DNA from: Clostridia bacterium
GTDB taxonomy: Bacteria; Bacillota; Clostridia; Clostridiales; Clostridiaceae
Length of the DNA: 13,992 bases
Direction: 5' to 3'
Assembly: GCA_009930125.1 (NCBI GenBank)
Contig: RZYZ01000031.1
Span: 1 to 13,992 of the forward strand
A program made the position numbers and the translations under genes. How positions within the stretch are numbered: the stretch's first letter is position 1; each line of letters opens with the position of its first letter. The notes beneath the pieces are model-generated. The model made no database searches and was not told where the DNA came from. It saw nothing but the letters and a program-made list of their open reading frames with translations. Shown here one piece after another: positions 1 through 6,836 of the stretch.

Positions 1-1391
1 ACCTTGGAAAGGTCCATCTCCACTTCCAGATAATGGTCTCTGAATGTGGAGTTCTGCTCCGCATCCAGCACTTCCAGGAGGGCATCCGCCGGGTCTCCTC
101 TGAAGTCATTGGCCATCTTGTCGATCTCATCCAGAAGAAACAGCGGATTTCTTGTCTTGGCCTGTCTCATGCCGTAGATGATTCTGCCTGGGATACTGCC
201 CACATAGGTTCTTCTGTGTCCCCTGATTTCCGCTTCATCCCGCACGCCACCTAAGGACATGCGCACGAAGTTTCTGTTCACGGCTCTGGCCACGGACTTG
301 GCGATGGATGTCTTACCCACCCCTGGAGGTCCTACCAGACAGATGATGGGCCCTTTCATGGTCTTGGAGGTATTCTTCACCGCCAGGTACTCGATGATTC
401 TGTCCTTCACATCCTTCAGGCCATAATGGTCCGCTTCCAGAATTTCTCTGGCCTTGATGATGTCCAGATTGTCTTTGGTTTCCTTGTTCCATGGAAGATC
501 GATGAGCCAGTCCAGATAGGTTCTTATGATGCCGCCTTCCGCGCTGTAGCTGCCGCTGTTTCTGAGGCGGTCCAGCTCATAGAGCGCCTTCTCCTTGGCT
601 TCCTTGGGCATCTTGGCCTTCTTGATCTTTTCCTGATAGGAGAAGATTTCCTTGGCATCTTCATCATATTCGCCCAGTTCATCCTGGATAGCCTTCAGCT
701 GCTCGCGAAGATAGTATTCCTTCTGCACCTTGTCGATGTTGCTCTTGACCTTGGTGCCGATCTTCTTTTCGATTTTCGCGATTTCCAGTTCCTTGTTGAT
801 GATCACCAGAAGCTTTTCCAGTCTTTCCTTCACATTGAGCGTCACAAGAAGATCCTGCTTGTCCTCCGGTTTCAGCATCAGGTACGATGCCACCGTGTCG
901 CAGAACCTGCCCGGGTCTTCTATGTCATCCAGAGACAGAAGCGCTTCCTGGGGCATATAGCCCGTGTGACGCACATAGGCCTGAAGGGTGTCCTTGACGC
1001 TTCTGACCAGTGCCTCGCATTCCACGTTCACTTCTTTCTCAGCCTCTTCATCAATGATGGAGATGGTCGCCTTGTAGTGTGGGTCTTCCTTGATGGATGT
1101 GACTTTCCCTCTGGAGATGCCTTCCACAAGAACCCTTACGGTGTTCCCTGGAAGCTTCAGAAGCTGCCGGATGACGCAGAGCGTTCCGATTTCCAGAAGA
1201 TCATCCTTTCCAGGTTCTTCCACTCTGCTTTCTTTCTGAGGCACCAGAAAAATCTCCTGGTCCTTCAGCATTGCCTCATCCAGTGCGGCAATGGATTTCT
1301 CTCTCCCTACATCGAAATGCAGGACCATATATGGAAATATGGTGATTCCTCTTAATGGGATCATGGGAAGAGTTCTTCTCTTTCTCGCCAT
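1..1391 (-). CDS. lon: ATP-dependent protease Lon (LonA type), C-terminal part outside window
   Basis: Cytosolic AAA+ serine protease that unfolds and degrades damaged and regulatory proteins. About 463 residues are visible; the rest of the ATPase domain and the Ser-Lys protease domain lie beyond the left edge. The protein opens MARKRRTLPMIPLRGITIFP, typical of the Lon N-terminal substrate-binding domain. The central helical region holds QKEYYLREQLKAIQDELGE. Walker A is GPPGVGKT at about residues 354-361, the position seen in E. coli Lon, followed by the RGHRRTYVGSIPGRI segment and Walker B FLLDEIDKM. The visible part ends near DHYLEVEMDLSK, a conserved Lon stretch. The ATG at 1391 has AGAGAGG upstream. 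It lies 51 nt after the clpX stop on the same strand, so co-transcription with clpX is likely. The reading frame is intact where read. Confidence 0.97.
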   Translation of the reverse strand, partial: MARKRRTLPMIPLRGITIFPYMVLHFDVGREKSIAALDEAMLKDQEIFLVPQKESRVEEPGKDDLLEIGTLCVIRQLLKLPGNTVRVLVEGISRGKVTSIKEDPHYKATISIIDEEAEKEVNVECEALVRSVKDTLQAYVRHTGYMPQEALLSLDDIEDPGRFCDTVASYLMLKPEDKQDLLVTLNVKERLEKLLVIINKELEIAKIEKKIGTKVKSNIDKVQKEYYLREQLKAIQDELGEYDEDAKEIFSYQEKIKKAKMPKEAKEKALYELDRLRNSGSYSAEGGIIRTYLDWLIDLPWNKETKDNLDIIKAREILEADHYGLKDVKDRIIEYLAVKNTSKTMKGPIICLVGPPGVGKTSIAKSVARAVNRNFVRMSLGGVRDEAEIRGHRRTYVGSIPGRIIYGMRQAKTRNPLFLLDEIDKMANDFRGDPADALLEVLDAEQNSTFRDHYLEVEMDLSK

Positions 1392-1412
1392 AAAATTACC
1401 TCTCTCTCGAAA

Positions 1413-1438
1413 ATGGACAAACCTTTCGGTCTGTCCAT
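1413..1438 (-). promoter_or_regulatory. hairpin with GAAA tetraloop between clpX and lon
   Basis: In the minus-strand RNA an 11-bp stem (arms ATGGACAGACC and GGTTTGTCCAT, one G-U pair) is capped by a GAAA tetraloop. On the plus strand the G-U pair becomes an A-C mismatch, so the fold suits the clpX-lon transcript better. It is followed by only TTTTC, so it is a weak terminator at best. A partial terminator or an RNA processing or stability element that sets lon expression relative to clpX is plausible. The structure is read directly; the role is inferred. Confidence 0.55.
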
Positions 1439-1442
1439 CCAG

Positions 1443-2690
1443 TTATGCTGTTTCTTCGTCTTTCAGTGCTTTACGGTATAGGATTTCCGGAGACTTGGTC
1501 TTTATGGTATCTCCATGAATAATGACTTTCTCGATGGTTTCATCCGAAGGCACATCAAACATGACTTCCTTCATGATGTCTTCCAGAATCGACCTCAGCC
1601 CTCTTGCTCCTGTATTTCGCTTGATGGCTTCCTCTGCAATGGACAGAAGGGATTCTTCCGTGAATTCCAGTTCCACATGATCCATTTCGAAAAGCTTCTT
1701 GTACTGCTTCACCAGGGAATTCTTCGGCGTCATCAGGATTTCAACCAGTGCGGCCTTGTCCAGACTGTTCAGGGTCACCACGATGGGTACTCTGCCCACA
1801 AACTCGGGAATCAGACCGAACTTCAGAAGATCTCCTGGAAGAATGCTCTCCAGAAGCTGTCCGATGTTCTTCTCATGCTTGGACTGAATGTCCGCACCGA
1901 AACCGATGCTGGACTTCTGGGTTCTCTTCTCGATGATCTTGTCTATTCCATCAAAGGCTCCTCCTACGATGAAGAGGATGTTTGTGGTATTGATCTGCAG
2001 AAGCTCCTGATGAGGGTGCTTTCTTCCACCTTGTGGCGGAACGGAAGCCACAGTGCCTTCCAGAATCTTCAGAAGGGCCTGCTGTACACCTTCTCCCGAT
2101 ACATCACGGGTGATGGAGGGATTTTCAGACTTTCTTGCGATCTTGTCGATCTCATCGATATAGACGATTCCTCTTTCCGCCTTCTCCACGTCGTAATCGG
2201 CGTTCTGAATGAGCTTCAGCAGAATGTTCTCCACATCTTCTCCCACATACCCTGCTTCTGTCAGTGTTGTGGCATCCGCAATGGCGAAGGGCACATCCAG
2301 AAATCTTGCAAGGGTCTGGGCAAGAAGGGTCTTACCGGAACCGGTGGGTCCCAGCAGAAGAATATTGGACTTGGAAAGCTCCACGTCGCTTTTCTTGGGA
2401 TAGTTGATTCTCTTGTAGTGATTGTATACTGCCACCGCCATGGACTTCTTGGCGGAATCCTGACCAATGACATACTGGTCCAGATGTGCCTTGATTTCCT
2501 GTGGCTTCGGCAGTTTCGTAAAGTCCTGCTCACTCTTTTCGGTGAGCTCTTCCGCAACGATCTCCGAGCACAGCTCGATGCATTCGTCACAGATATATAC
2601 GCCCGGTCCTGCGATGAGCCTCTTGACCTGGTCCTGACTCTTTCCGCAGAAGGAACATTTCAGTAGATTCTTATCTTCAAATTTTGCCAT
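1443..2690 (-). CDS. clpX: ClpX, ATP-dependent unfoldase of the ClpXP protease
   Basis: AAA+ hexamer that recognises tagged substrates, unfolds them and feeds them into ClpP. The 415-residue length is usual. The N-terminal zinc-binding domain has C12, C15, C34 and C37. Walker A GPTGSGKT is at 114-121, pore-1 loop GYVG at 147-150, Walker B IVYIDEID at 175-182 and the RKH pore loop at 223-225. The IGF tripeptide at about 262-264 is the known ClpP docking loop, so this ClpX should pair with the ClpP encoded just upstream. Sensor 2 is GARGLRS at about 361-367. The ATG at 2690 follows AGAGGTG at normal spacing. It lies downstream of clpP after a 161-nt spacer and upstream of lon. Confidence 0.98.
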   Translation of the reverse strand: MAKFEDKNLLKCSFCGKSQDQVKRLIAGPGVYICDECIELCSEIVAEELTEKSEQDFTKLPKPQEIKAHLDQYVIGQDSAKKSMAVAVYNHYKRINYPKKSDVELSKSNILLLGPTGSGKTLLAQTLARFLDVPFAIADATTLTEAGYVGEDVENILLKLIQNADYDVEKAERGIVYIDEIDKIARKSENPSITRDVSGEGVQQALLKILEGTVASVPPQGGRKHPHQELLQINTTNILFIVGGAFDGIDKIIEKRTQKSSIGFGADIQSKHEKNIGQLLESILPGDLLKFGLIPEFVGRVPIVVTLNSLDKAALVEILMTPKNSLVKQYKKLFEMDHVELEFTEESLLSIAEEAIKRNTGARGLRSILEDIMKEVMFDVPSDETIEKVIIHGDTIKTKSPEILYRKALKDEETA

Positions 2691-2738
2691 TACTTTTCAC
2701 CTCTTTTAGTTGAACACCTGCTGCTCTTTGGCTGCAGT

Positions 2739-2759
2739 TTCCGACACTCGCTGCCGGAA
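2739..2759 (-). promoter_or_regulatory. hairpin in the clpP-clpX spacer, upstream of the clpX ribosome binding site
   Basis: The minus-strand RNA can form an 8-bp stem (TTCCGGCA with TGTCGGAA, one G-U pair) around the loop GCGAG, about 50 nt before the clpX start. The plus strand would have an A-C mismatch instead, so the fold favours the clpX transcript. No U-run follows, so it is not a terminator. A role in mRNA processing or stability is inferred only. Confidence 0.4.
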
Positions 2760-2826
2760 GTTCCCATTTCTTCGTCCTCGTCCTCTACTAACTCCATGGG
2801 CGTCTTGATTCGGGTGTTCTACCCTA

Positions 2827-2848
2827 TTTTACCACTAGAATGGTAAAA
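2827..2848 (-). promoter_or_regulatory. perfect 8-bp hairpin just after the clpP stop
   Basis: Arms TTTTACCA and TGGTAAAA are a perfect inverted repeat around the loop TTCTAG, starting 4 nt beyond the clpP stop codon. The stem is AT-rich and is not followed by a U-run on the minus strand, so termination is probably weak. It may protect the clpP 3' end or mark a processing site between clpP and clpX. Confidence 0.45.
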
Positions 2849-2851
2849 GCT

Positions 2852-3448
2852 CTATGCTTTATTTACTTCATGCTTTTCCAGAATGCTGTCGATTAGCCCA
2901 TAGGAAATGGCCTGCTCTGCACCCATGAAATTGTCTCTTTCCACATCTCTGGCGATTACTTCGATATCCTGTCCTGTTCTTTCGGACATGATTCTGTTCA
3001 TCTTTTCCTTGATCTGGAGAATTCTTCTTGCATGGATCTCGATATCCGTCGCCTGACCCTGATATCCGCCCAGAGGCTGATGGATCATGATCTCACTGTT
3101 TGGCAGCGCAAATCTCTTTCCCTTGGTTCCTGCTGTCAGAAGGAACGCACCCATGGATGCCGCCATACCTACACAGATGGTTGCCACATCAGGCTTGATG
3201 TAGTTCATGGTGTCGAAGATGGCCATTCCGGAAGTGATGCTTCCGCCTGGGCTGTTGATGTAGATGTAGATGTCCTTGTCCGGATCTTCGCTTTCCAGGA
3301 ACAGAAGCTGTGCCACCACGAGATTTGCCGTGACGTCATTGATTTCTCCTGAAAGCATGATGATTCTGTCTTTTAAAAGTCTGGAGAAGATGTCATAGGA
3401 TCTTTCTCCTCTATTGGTCTGTTCTACTACCATTGGTACTAAACTCAT
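2852..3448 (-). CDS. clpP: ClpP, proteolytic subunit of Clp proteases
   Basis: Self-compartmentalising serine protease that forms two stacked heptamer rings and degrades proteins delivered by ClpX or ClpC-type partners. With the start chosen here it is 198 residues, a usual length, and opens MSLVPMVVEQTNRGERSYDI, the standard ClpP N-terminus with the axial-loop region. The catalytic triad is complete: S98 in GMAASMG, H123 in IMIHQP and D172 in ERDNF. The SPGGS oxyanion-type segment is at 66-70. An in-frame ATG ten codons upstream (3478) exists, but GGAGG lies 7 nt before the ATG at 3448, and family alignment also favours that start. It is first gene of a likely clpP-clpX-lon unit. Confidence 0.98.
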   Translation of the reverse strand: MSLVPMVVEQTNRGERSYDIFSRLLKDRIIMLSGEINDVTANLVVAQLLFLESEDPDKDIYIYINSPGGSITSGMAIFDTMNYIKPDVATICVGMAASMGAFLLTAGTKGKRFALPNSEIMIHQPLGGYQGQATDIEIHARRILQIKEKMNRIMSERTGQDIEVIARDVERDNFMGAEQAISYGLIDSILEKHEVNKA

Positions 3449-3508
3449 TTTCTTACCTCCATAACGATTGATTTTCATAATTCATGTATCTCAGTATACC
3501 CAGGTTAA

Positions 3509-3536
3509 ATTAAATTCTACTTAAAGAACCGGTCAA
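3509..3536 (-). promoter_or_regulatory. candidate clpP promoter P1
   Basis: On the minus strand TTGACC (-35, 3531-3536) and TTTAAT (-10, 3509-3514) are separated by 16 nt, about 60 nt before the clpP start. The boxes match the sigma-A consensus 5/6 each. The call is from sequence only; it is supported by the terminator upstream of it, which isolates clpP from tig. Confidence 0.5.
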
Positions 3537-3544
3537 CTGATTTT

Positions 3545-3561
3545 AAACAATTTAATTGTTT
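3545..3561. promoter_or_regulatory. 17-bp perfect palindrome, candidate operator at clpP
   Basis: AAACAATT, one central T, then AATTGTTT form a perfect inverted repeat. It lies 8 bp upstream of the P1 -35 box and just downstream of the P2 -10 box, a place where a bound dimeric regulator could affect both. It is neither a CIRCE element nor a tandem CtsR heptad. No regulator can be named. Confidence 0.4.
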
Positions 3562-3574
3562 CATTCTTACTCTC

Positions 3575-3602
3575 ATTTTACACCATCGTGACAGAAAATC
3601 AA
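3575..3602 (-). promoter_or_regulatory. candidate upstream clpP promoter P2
   Basis: On the minus strand TTGATT (-35, 3597-3602) and TAAAAT (-10, 3575-3580) are separated by 16 nt. It lies between the tig terminator and the palindrome. A transcript from here would start near 3568, just before the palindrome. Weaker -35 than P1; sequence-based call only. Confidence 0.4.
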
Positions 3603-3626
3603 ATACCTGAATCCTAAAGATAGAAA

Positions 3627-3657
3627 TATTGCCAGAGAAACCATGTCTCTGGCAATA
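3627..3657 (-). terminator. terminator after tig
   Basis: A perfect 12-bp stem (TATTGCCAGAGA with TCTCTGGCAATA) closes a 7-nt loop about 85 nt after the tig stop. On the minus strand it is followed by TTTCTATCTTT. This separates tig transcription from clpP and is the strongest hairpin in the left half of the window. Confidence 0.8.
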
Positions 3658-3741
3658 AAAATTTCTCTTTATGTAAGACATGCCGTGATATTTCGATCTT
3701 AAAGATAAGATTTCATACCATAATCACATCTCTTCTGGAGT

Positions 3742-5115
3742 CTATTCGTGGTCGTGACCTTCATGATCTTCTTCATCATGATTATGGTCATCATGGCTGT
3801 GATCATGGCTTACAGAGATTTCCTTTTCTGTAACCTTAGCGGATTCAAGAAGCAGGTCGAACACCTTGTTTGTGGTCACTTCCATTTCCAGGTCTCTTCT
3901 GTTGCTTGTCAGAAGCATTTCCTTCAGCTCATCCTGCTGCTCTCCATACATCTTCACGATTTCCTCAGCCTTGGCCATTACTTCTTCTTCTGTAGCTTCG
4001 ATGCCTTCCTTGGCAACGATGGCTTCGATAAGAAGGTCGTTCTTCACAACGTTTTTCGCGTTGTCTCTGAACATTTCACGGATGGCGCTTTCTTCCTGGC
4101 CGGTCATCTGCAGATACATTTCCTTGGAAATACCCTGCTGCTGGATTCTCTGTTCGAAATCTCTGACCAGTCTGTCGATGCTTGTTTCCACCATGACTTC
4201 AGGAACATCGATTTCTGCCTTTTCAGCCAGTGCCTTGATCAGGTTGTTGTTCAGCTCGCTCTTCGCTCTGCTGTTTGCATCCTCTTCCAGTCCTTCTCTG
4301 ATGCTTGCCTTCAGCTCTTCCAGAGTTTCGAATTCTGATACTTCGGAAGCGAACTCATCATCCACTTCAGGGAATTCCTTGGTCTTGATGTCAAGAATCT
4401 CCACATCAAACTCCGCATCCTTACCCTTGAGCTCTTCTGCCTGGTAGTCTTCAGGGAATGTGACCTTGACGGTCTTCTCTTCTCCAACCTTCAGACCGAT
4501 AAGCTGATCTTCAAAGTCGCCGATGAACATGTTTGCGCCGATGGTCAGTTCGAAGTTTTCGCCCTTTCCGCCTTCAAATTCAACACCGTCCACTTTACCG
4601 TTGAAGTTGATCACTGCTACGTCATCCTTTTCCACAGCTGCACCTTCTGGCTTGGATTCGATTCTACCGTTTCTTTCCACCAGATGCTCGATTTCATGGT
4701 CGATGTCGTGGTCTGTAACCTTTATGACTGGCTTCTCCACTTCAAGTCCCTTGTATTCTGGAAGATCGAATTCAGGATACACTTCCACTTCTGCTGTGTA
4801 GATGAAGTCTTTTCCTTCTTCCATCTGTGTGATGTCGATCTTTGGATAATCAATAGGCTTGATGTCCGCTTCTTCGATGGCCTTTGGATAGCTGTCGCTT
4901 AAAAGGAAATCGCTGGCATCATCAAACAGGACTTCCACGCCGTAGAACTGCTTCACCAGTGCCAGTGGCGCCTTGCCTTTTCTGAATCCCTGAACATTCA
5001 GGTTCTTCACATTCTTCTTGTAGGACTTTCTGATGGCCTCATCCAGCTTTGCAGCTTCCAGAGTCACTTCCAGTTTCACCTTTTTGGAATCTAACTTTTC
5101 GTGCTTTACGTTCAT
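3742..5115 (-). CDS. tig: trigger factor, ribosome-associated chaperone with His-rich C-terminal tail
   Basis: Binds near the ribosome exit tunnel and shields nascent chains; its middle domain is a peptidyl-prolyl isomerase. The N-terminal ribosome-binding signature GFRKGKAP is at 43-50. The FKBP-type domain spans about 160-243 and the helical chaperone arms about 245-430. Length is 457 residues, slightly above the family norm because of an extra tail: the last 21 residues hold eight His, with Asp and Glu making up most of the rest (HDHSH, HNHDEEDHEGHDHE). Such tails bind Ni, Zn or Cu in other proteins, for example SlyD; binding here is inferred. The ATG at 5115 has GGAGG 9 nt upstream and a good promoter before it. 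Confidence 0.97.
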   Translation of the reverse strand: MNVKHEKLDSKKVKLEVTLEAAKLDEAIRKSYKKNVKNLNVQGFRKGKAPLALVKQFYGVEVLFDDASDFLLSDSYPKAIEEADIKPIDYPKIDITQMEEGKDFIYTAEVEVYPEFDLPEYKGLEVEKPVIKVTDHDIDHEIEHLVERNGRIESKPEGAAVEKDDVAVINFNGKVDGVEFEGGKGENFELTIGANMFIGDFEDQLIGLKVGEEKTVKVTFPEDYQAEELKGKDAEFDVEILDIKTKEFPEVDDEFASEVSEFETLEELKASIREGLEEDANSRAKSELNNNLIKALAEKAEIDVPEVMVETSIDRLVRDFEQRIQQQGISKEMYLQMTGQEESAIREMFRDNAKNVVKNDLLIEAIVAKEGIEATEEEVMAKAEEIVKMYGEQQDELKEMLLTSNRRDLEMEVTTNKVFDLLLESAKVTEKEISVSHDHSHDDHNHDEEDHEGHDHE

Positions 5116-5164
5116 TAATGATATCCTCCTATGCCCTTAGAGGGCTTCTTTTCAAACTTATAAT

Positions 5165-5193
5165 ATTATAAATGAAATGACTGTGCATTTCAA
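5165..5193 (-). promoter_or_regulatory. tig promoter, sigma-A type
   Basis: On the minus strand TTGAAA (-35, 5188-5193), a 17-nt spacer and TATAAT (-10, 5165-5170) form a near-consensus promoter, about 50 nt before the tig start. It begins 4 nt after the stop of the preceding gene, so tig is likely uncoupled from the upstream run of genes. The leader also contains a short GCCCT/AGGGC hairpin just before the ribosome binding site. Confidence 0.75.
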
Positions 5194-5196
5194 TGA

Positions 5197-5988
5197 TTAT
5201 GGAATTATTCTTTCCAGATACTTTCTGCTCTCGGAAAGCTCCTCCAGAGATTCGTAGTTTTCCTTGTAGACCTCGATGATCCCCGGTCCCTTGTATCCTA
5301 AGGCTTCCACCCTGTGGAAAAGGGTCTGGAAATCAAAAGTACCCTTCCCTGGAAGAAGACAGGTGCTTTCCCTGTCATGGTCATTCAGATGCAGATTCAT
5401 GAGATCCTCTCCATAGATGTCCAGATAGTCATAGGGAGATTTACCCGCTTTCACCGCCTGTTTCACATCCAGTGTGAATTTCAGCGGCTCTTTCACCGCA
5501 TCCTTCAGGCGTTTTAGAAACTCCAGATCTCCCGACAGGCACCAGGAGACATTCTCCTGGGCAAGGGCTATGTCATGGACACCGGCTTCATAGACCATCC
5601 GCTCATACATATAGACCACATCAGAAAAGGTCATGTTCCTGTGGGGATGTCTGATGAGCCCATGGAAGGTATAGGCCTTGGCGCCGAGGATTTCACCAAA
5701 CCGGACAAAATCCTGATAGATCCGGAAAAAATCTTCCCTTCTTCTTTCGTAGGCGTCAAAGAGATAGGGCTCAAAGGCAGAGCTTACGGTATGGACCGAA
5801 TTGATCTTGACCTTCTCTTTCTCCGCCAGTTCTTTCAGTTCGTAGCCGTATTCTTCTCTGAACTCAAAGAAACTGTTGGCAAAGACCTCCATGACGCGAA
5901 ATCCTTTCTCCGCCAGTTTCTTCACCGCATCTTCCGTCAGCAGTTCAGGATAGAATATGGCTGTAGAGATTCCAATCTCCAAAATCAA
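5197..5988 (-). CDS. sugar phosphate isomerase/epimerase-like TIM-barrel protein
   Basis: Resembles the xylose-isomerase-like TIM-barrel (AP endonuclease 2) superfamily, whose members use a divalent metal to isomerise sugars or cut abasic DNA. Candidate metal ligands by position are E145 (AQENVSW), D174 (TLDVKQA), H200 (NLHLNDHD) and E239 (GIIEVYKEN); LPGKGTFDF at 212-220 is typical. Where relatives often have His after the Asp, this protein has DVKQA. The substrate is unknown and no specific enzyme name is justified. A stop codon immediately precedes codon 1, so the start must be non-ATG: TTG at 5988 or TTG two codons later, both with only a weak purine-rich site. It is the last gene of the tight run beginning at the AlaX-like gene, 50 nt after the membrane protein. 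Confidence 0.85.
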   Translation of the reverse strand: MILEIGISTAIFYPELLTEDAVKKLAEKGFRVMEVFANSFFEFREEYGYELKELAEKEKVKINSVHTVSSAFEPYLFDAYERRREDFFRIYQDFVRFGEILGAKAYTFHGLIRHPHRNMTFSDVVYMYERMVYEAGVHDIALAQENVSWCLSGDLEFLKRLKDAVKEPLKFTLDVKQAVKAGKSPYDYLDIYGEDLMNLHLNDHDRESTCLLPGKGTFDFQTLFHRVEALGYKGPGIIEVYKENYESLEELSESRKYLERIIP

Positions 5989-6038
5989 TCACTTCTCTTC
6001 TTCATTCATTCCGGCTTAAGTGTTTTCCACTCCGGTTT

Positions 6039-6827
6039 TTACTCACTGAGGATCTTGTAGTCCGGTGTCAGATAGTAGGTATTTCCTTCCTTGGTATAGG
6101 AAAGTCCCAGCTCGGTGATTTCTCCGAGAACCACATCGGTGCCGAAGACACTCTGATAGTTTCTGTGGGAGAGAGGCAGAAGATCCACCACATAGAGGAA
6201 TCTTCTCTCATCAAACCAGGGCAGCTGTGACATGTAGACCACCGTATCCTCGTCCAGGAACTTCGGCTGCTCCGCCCAGACGAAGTTTTCGGTTCTTCCA
6301 AGAATGCTCTCCTTGGACTCCGTATATCCTCTGGAGTTCTTGTAGATCTTGTAGGTGATGTCCGTGACGTTTCCGGAAAGGTCCAGGAGGAATAGGTCCT
6401 GGGTCTCTTCATCCAGAATCACCGCCTGGGTTCTGGAGGGAGAGATGTCTCCCTGCATGCCCGCCAGTTCAGGAATGGGCGCAAAAACCTTCTCCCCGTT
6501 TTCCTCCACCACTTCCAGAGAAACCTCTTTCTCTATGGGCAGGGTCGCTGTGACATACTCCTTCTCGATGACAGGCTCTTCTTCAATGGGCTCTTCCGTC
6601 TCCTCACCTGTGACGGTTTCTGGAATCTGTTCCAGAATCTGTTCCTTCTGGACCTCTTCCTGGGCGATATCCTGCTTCACCTTTTCCACCATCTCAAGAA
6701 TGGGTTTTCGGAAGAGCAGCGCCAATGCCGCAATGACCAGAAGAACCAGTGCCAGATTCCTGAAAAAACGCTTCCTCTTCTGTCTTTTATGATATTTACT
6801 GCTGAATATGCTGGTATTTCTTCTCAT
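6039..6827 (-). CDS. membrane-anchored protein with acidic stalk and TolB-like outer domain, function unknown
   Basis: Not recognised as a named family. Residues 1-23 are strongly basic and 24-39 are a single hydrophobic helix (LALVLLVIAALALLF), so the N-terminus is probably inside and the rest outside. Residues about 42-95 form a Glu-rich, probably coiled or extended stalk. From about 110 on the protein is beta-rich, with segments such as ISPSRTQAVI...DLFLLDLSG and FLDEDTVVYM...FLYVVDL that resemble TolB/WD-like propeller blades; there are too few for a closed propeller. No catalytic motif is seen. The ATG at 6827 is preceded by AAGGAGAG. That site overlaps the stop of the small Cys-rich gene, 9 nt away, so the two are probably co-translated. 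Confidence 0.75.
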   Translation of the reverse strand: MRRNTSIFSSKYHKRQKRKRFFRNLALVLLVIAALALLFRKPILEMVEKVKQDIAQEEVQKEQILEQIPETVTGEETEEPIEEEPVIEKEYVTATLPIEKEVSLEVVEENGEKVFAPIPELAGMQGDISPSRTQAVILDEETQDLFLLDLSGNVTDITYKIYKNSRGYTESKESILGRTENFVWAEQPKFLDEDTVVYMSQLPWFDERRFLYVVDLLPLSHRNYQSVFGTDVVLGEITELGLSYTKEGNTYYLTPDYKILSE

Positions 6828-6836
6828 GGGCTCTCC

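Noticed and set aside
426..1355. 309-codon open frame antisense to lon
   Set aside because: The opposite strand encodes clear Lon domains in frame; the antisense frame has no recognisable motif and reflects codon bias of lon.
1515..2666. 383-codon open frame antisense to clpX
   Set aside because: It lies entirely under a fully conserved ClpX reading frame and shows no ribosome binding site or domain.
3448..3478. Upstream ATG as the start of clpP, adding ten residues
   Set aside because: The added residues do not fit the ClpP N-terminus, and the strong GGAGG site serves the downstream ATG.
3526..3545. Possible CtsR operator at the clpP promoter
   Set aside because: Only one partial heptad (GGTCAAC) is present and no second copy at the required spacing.
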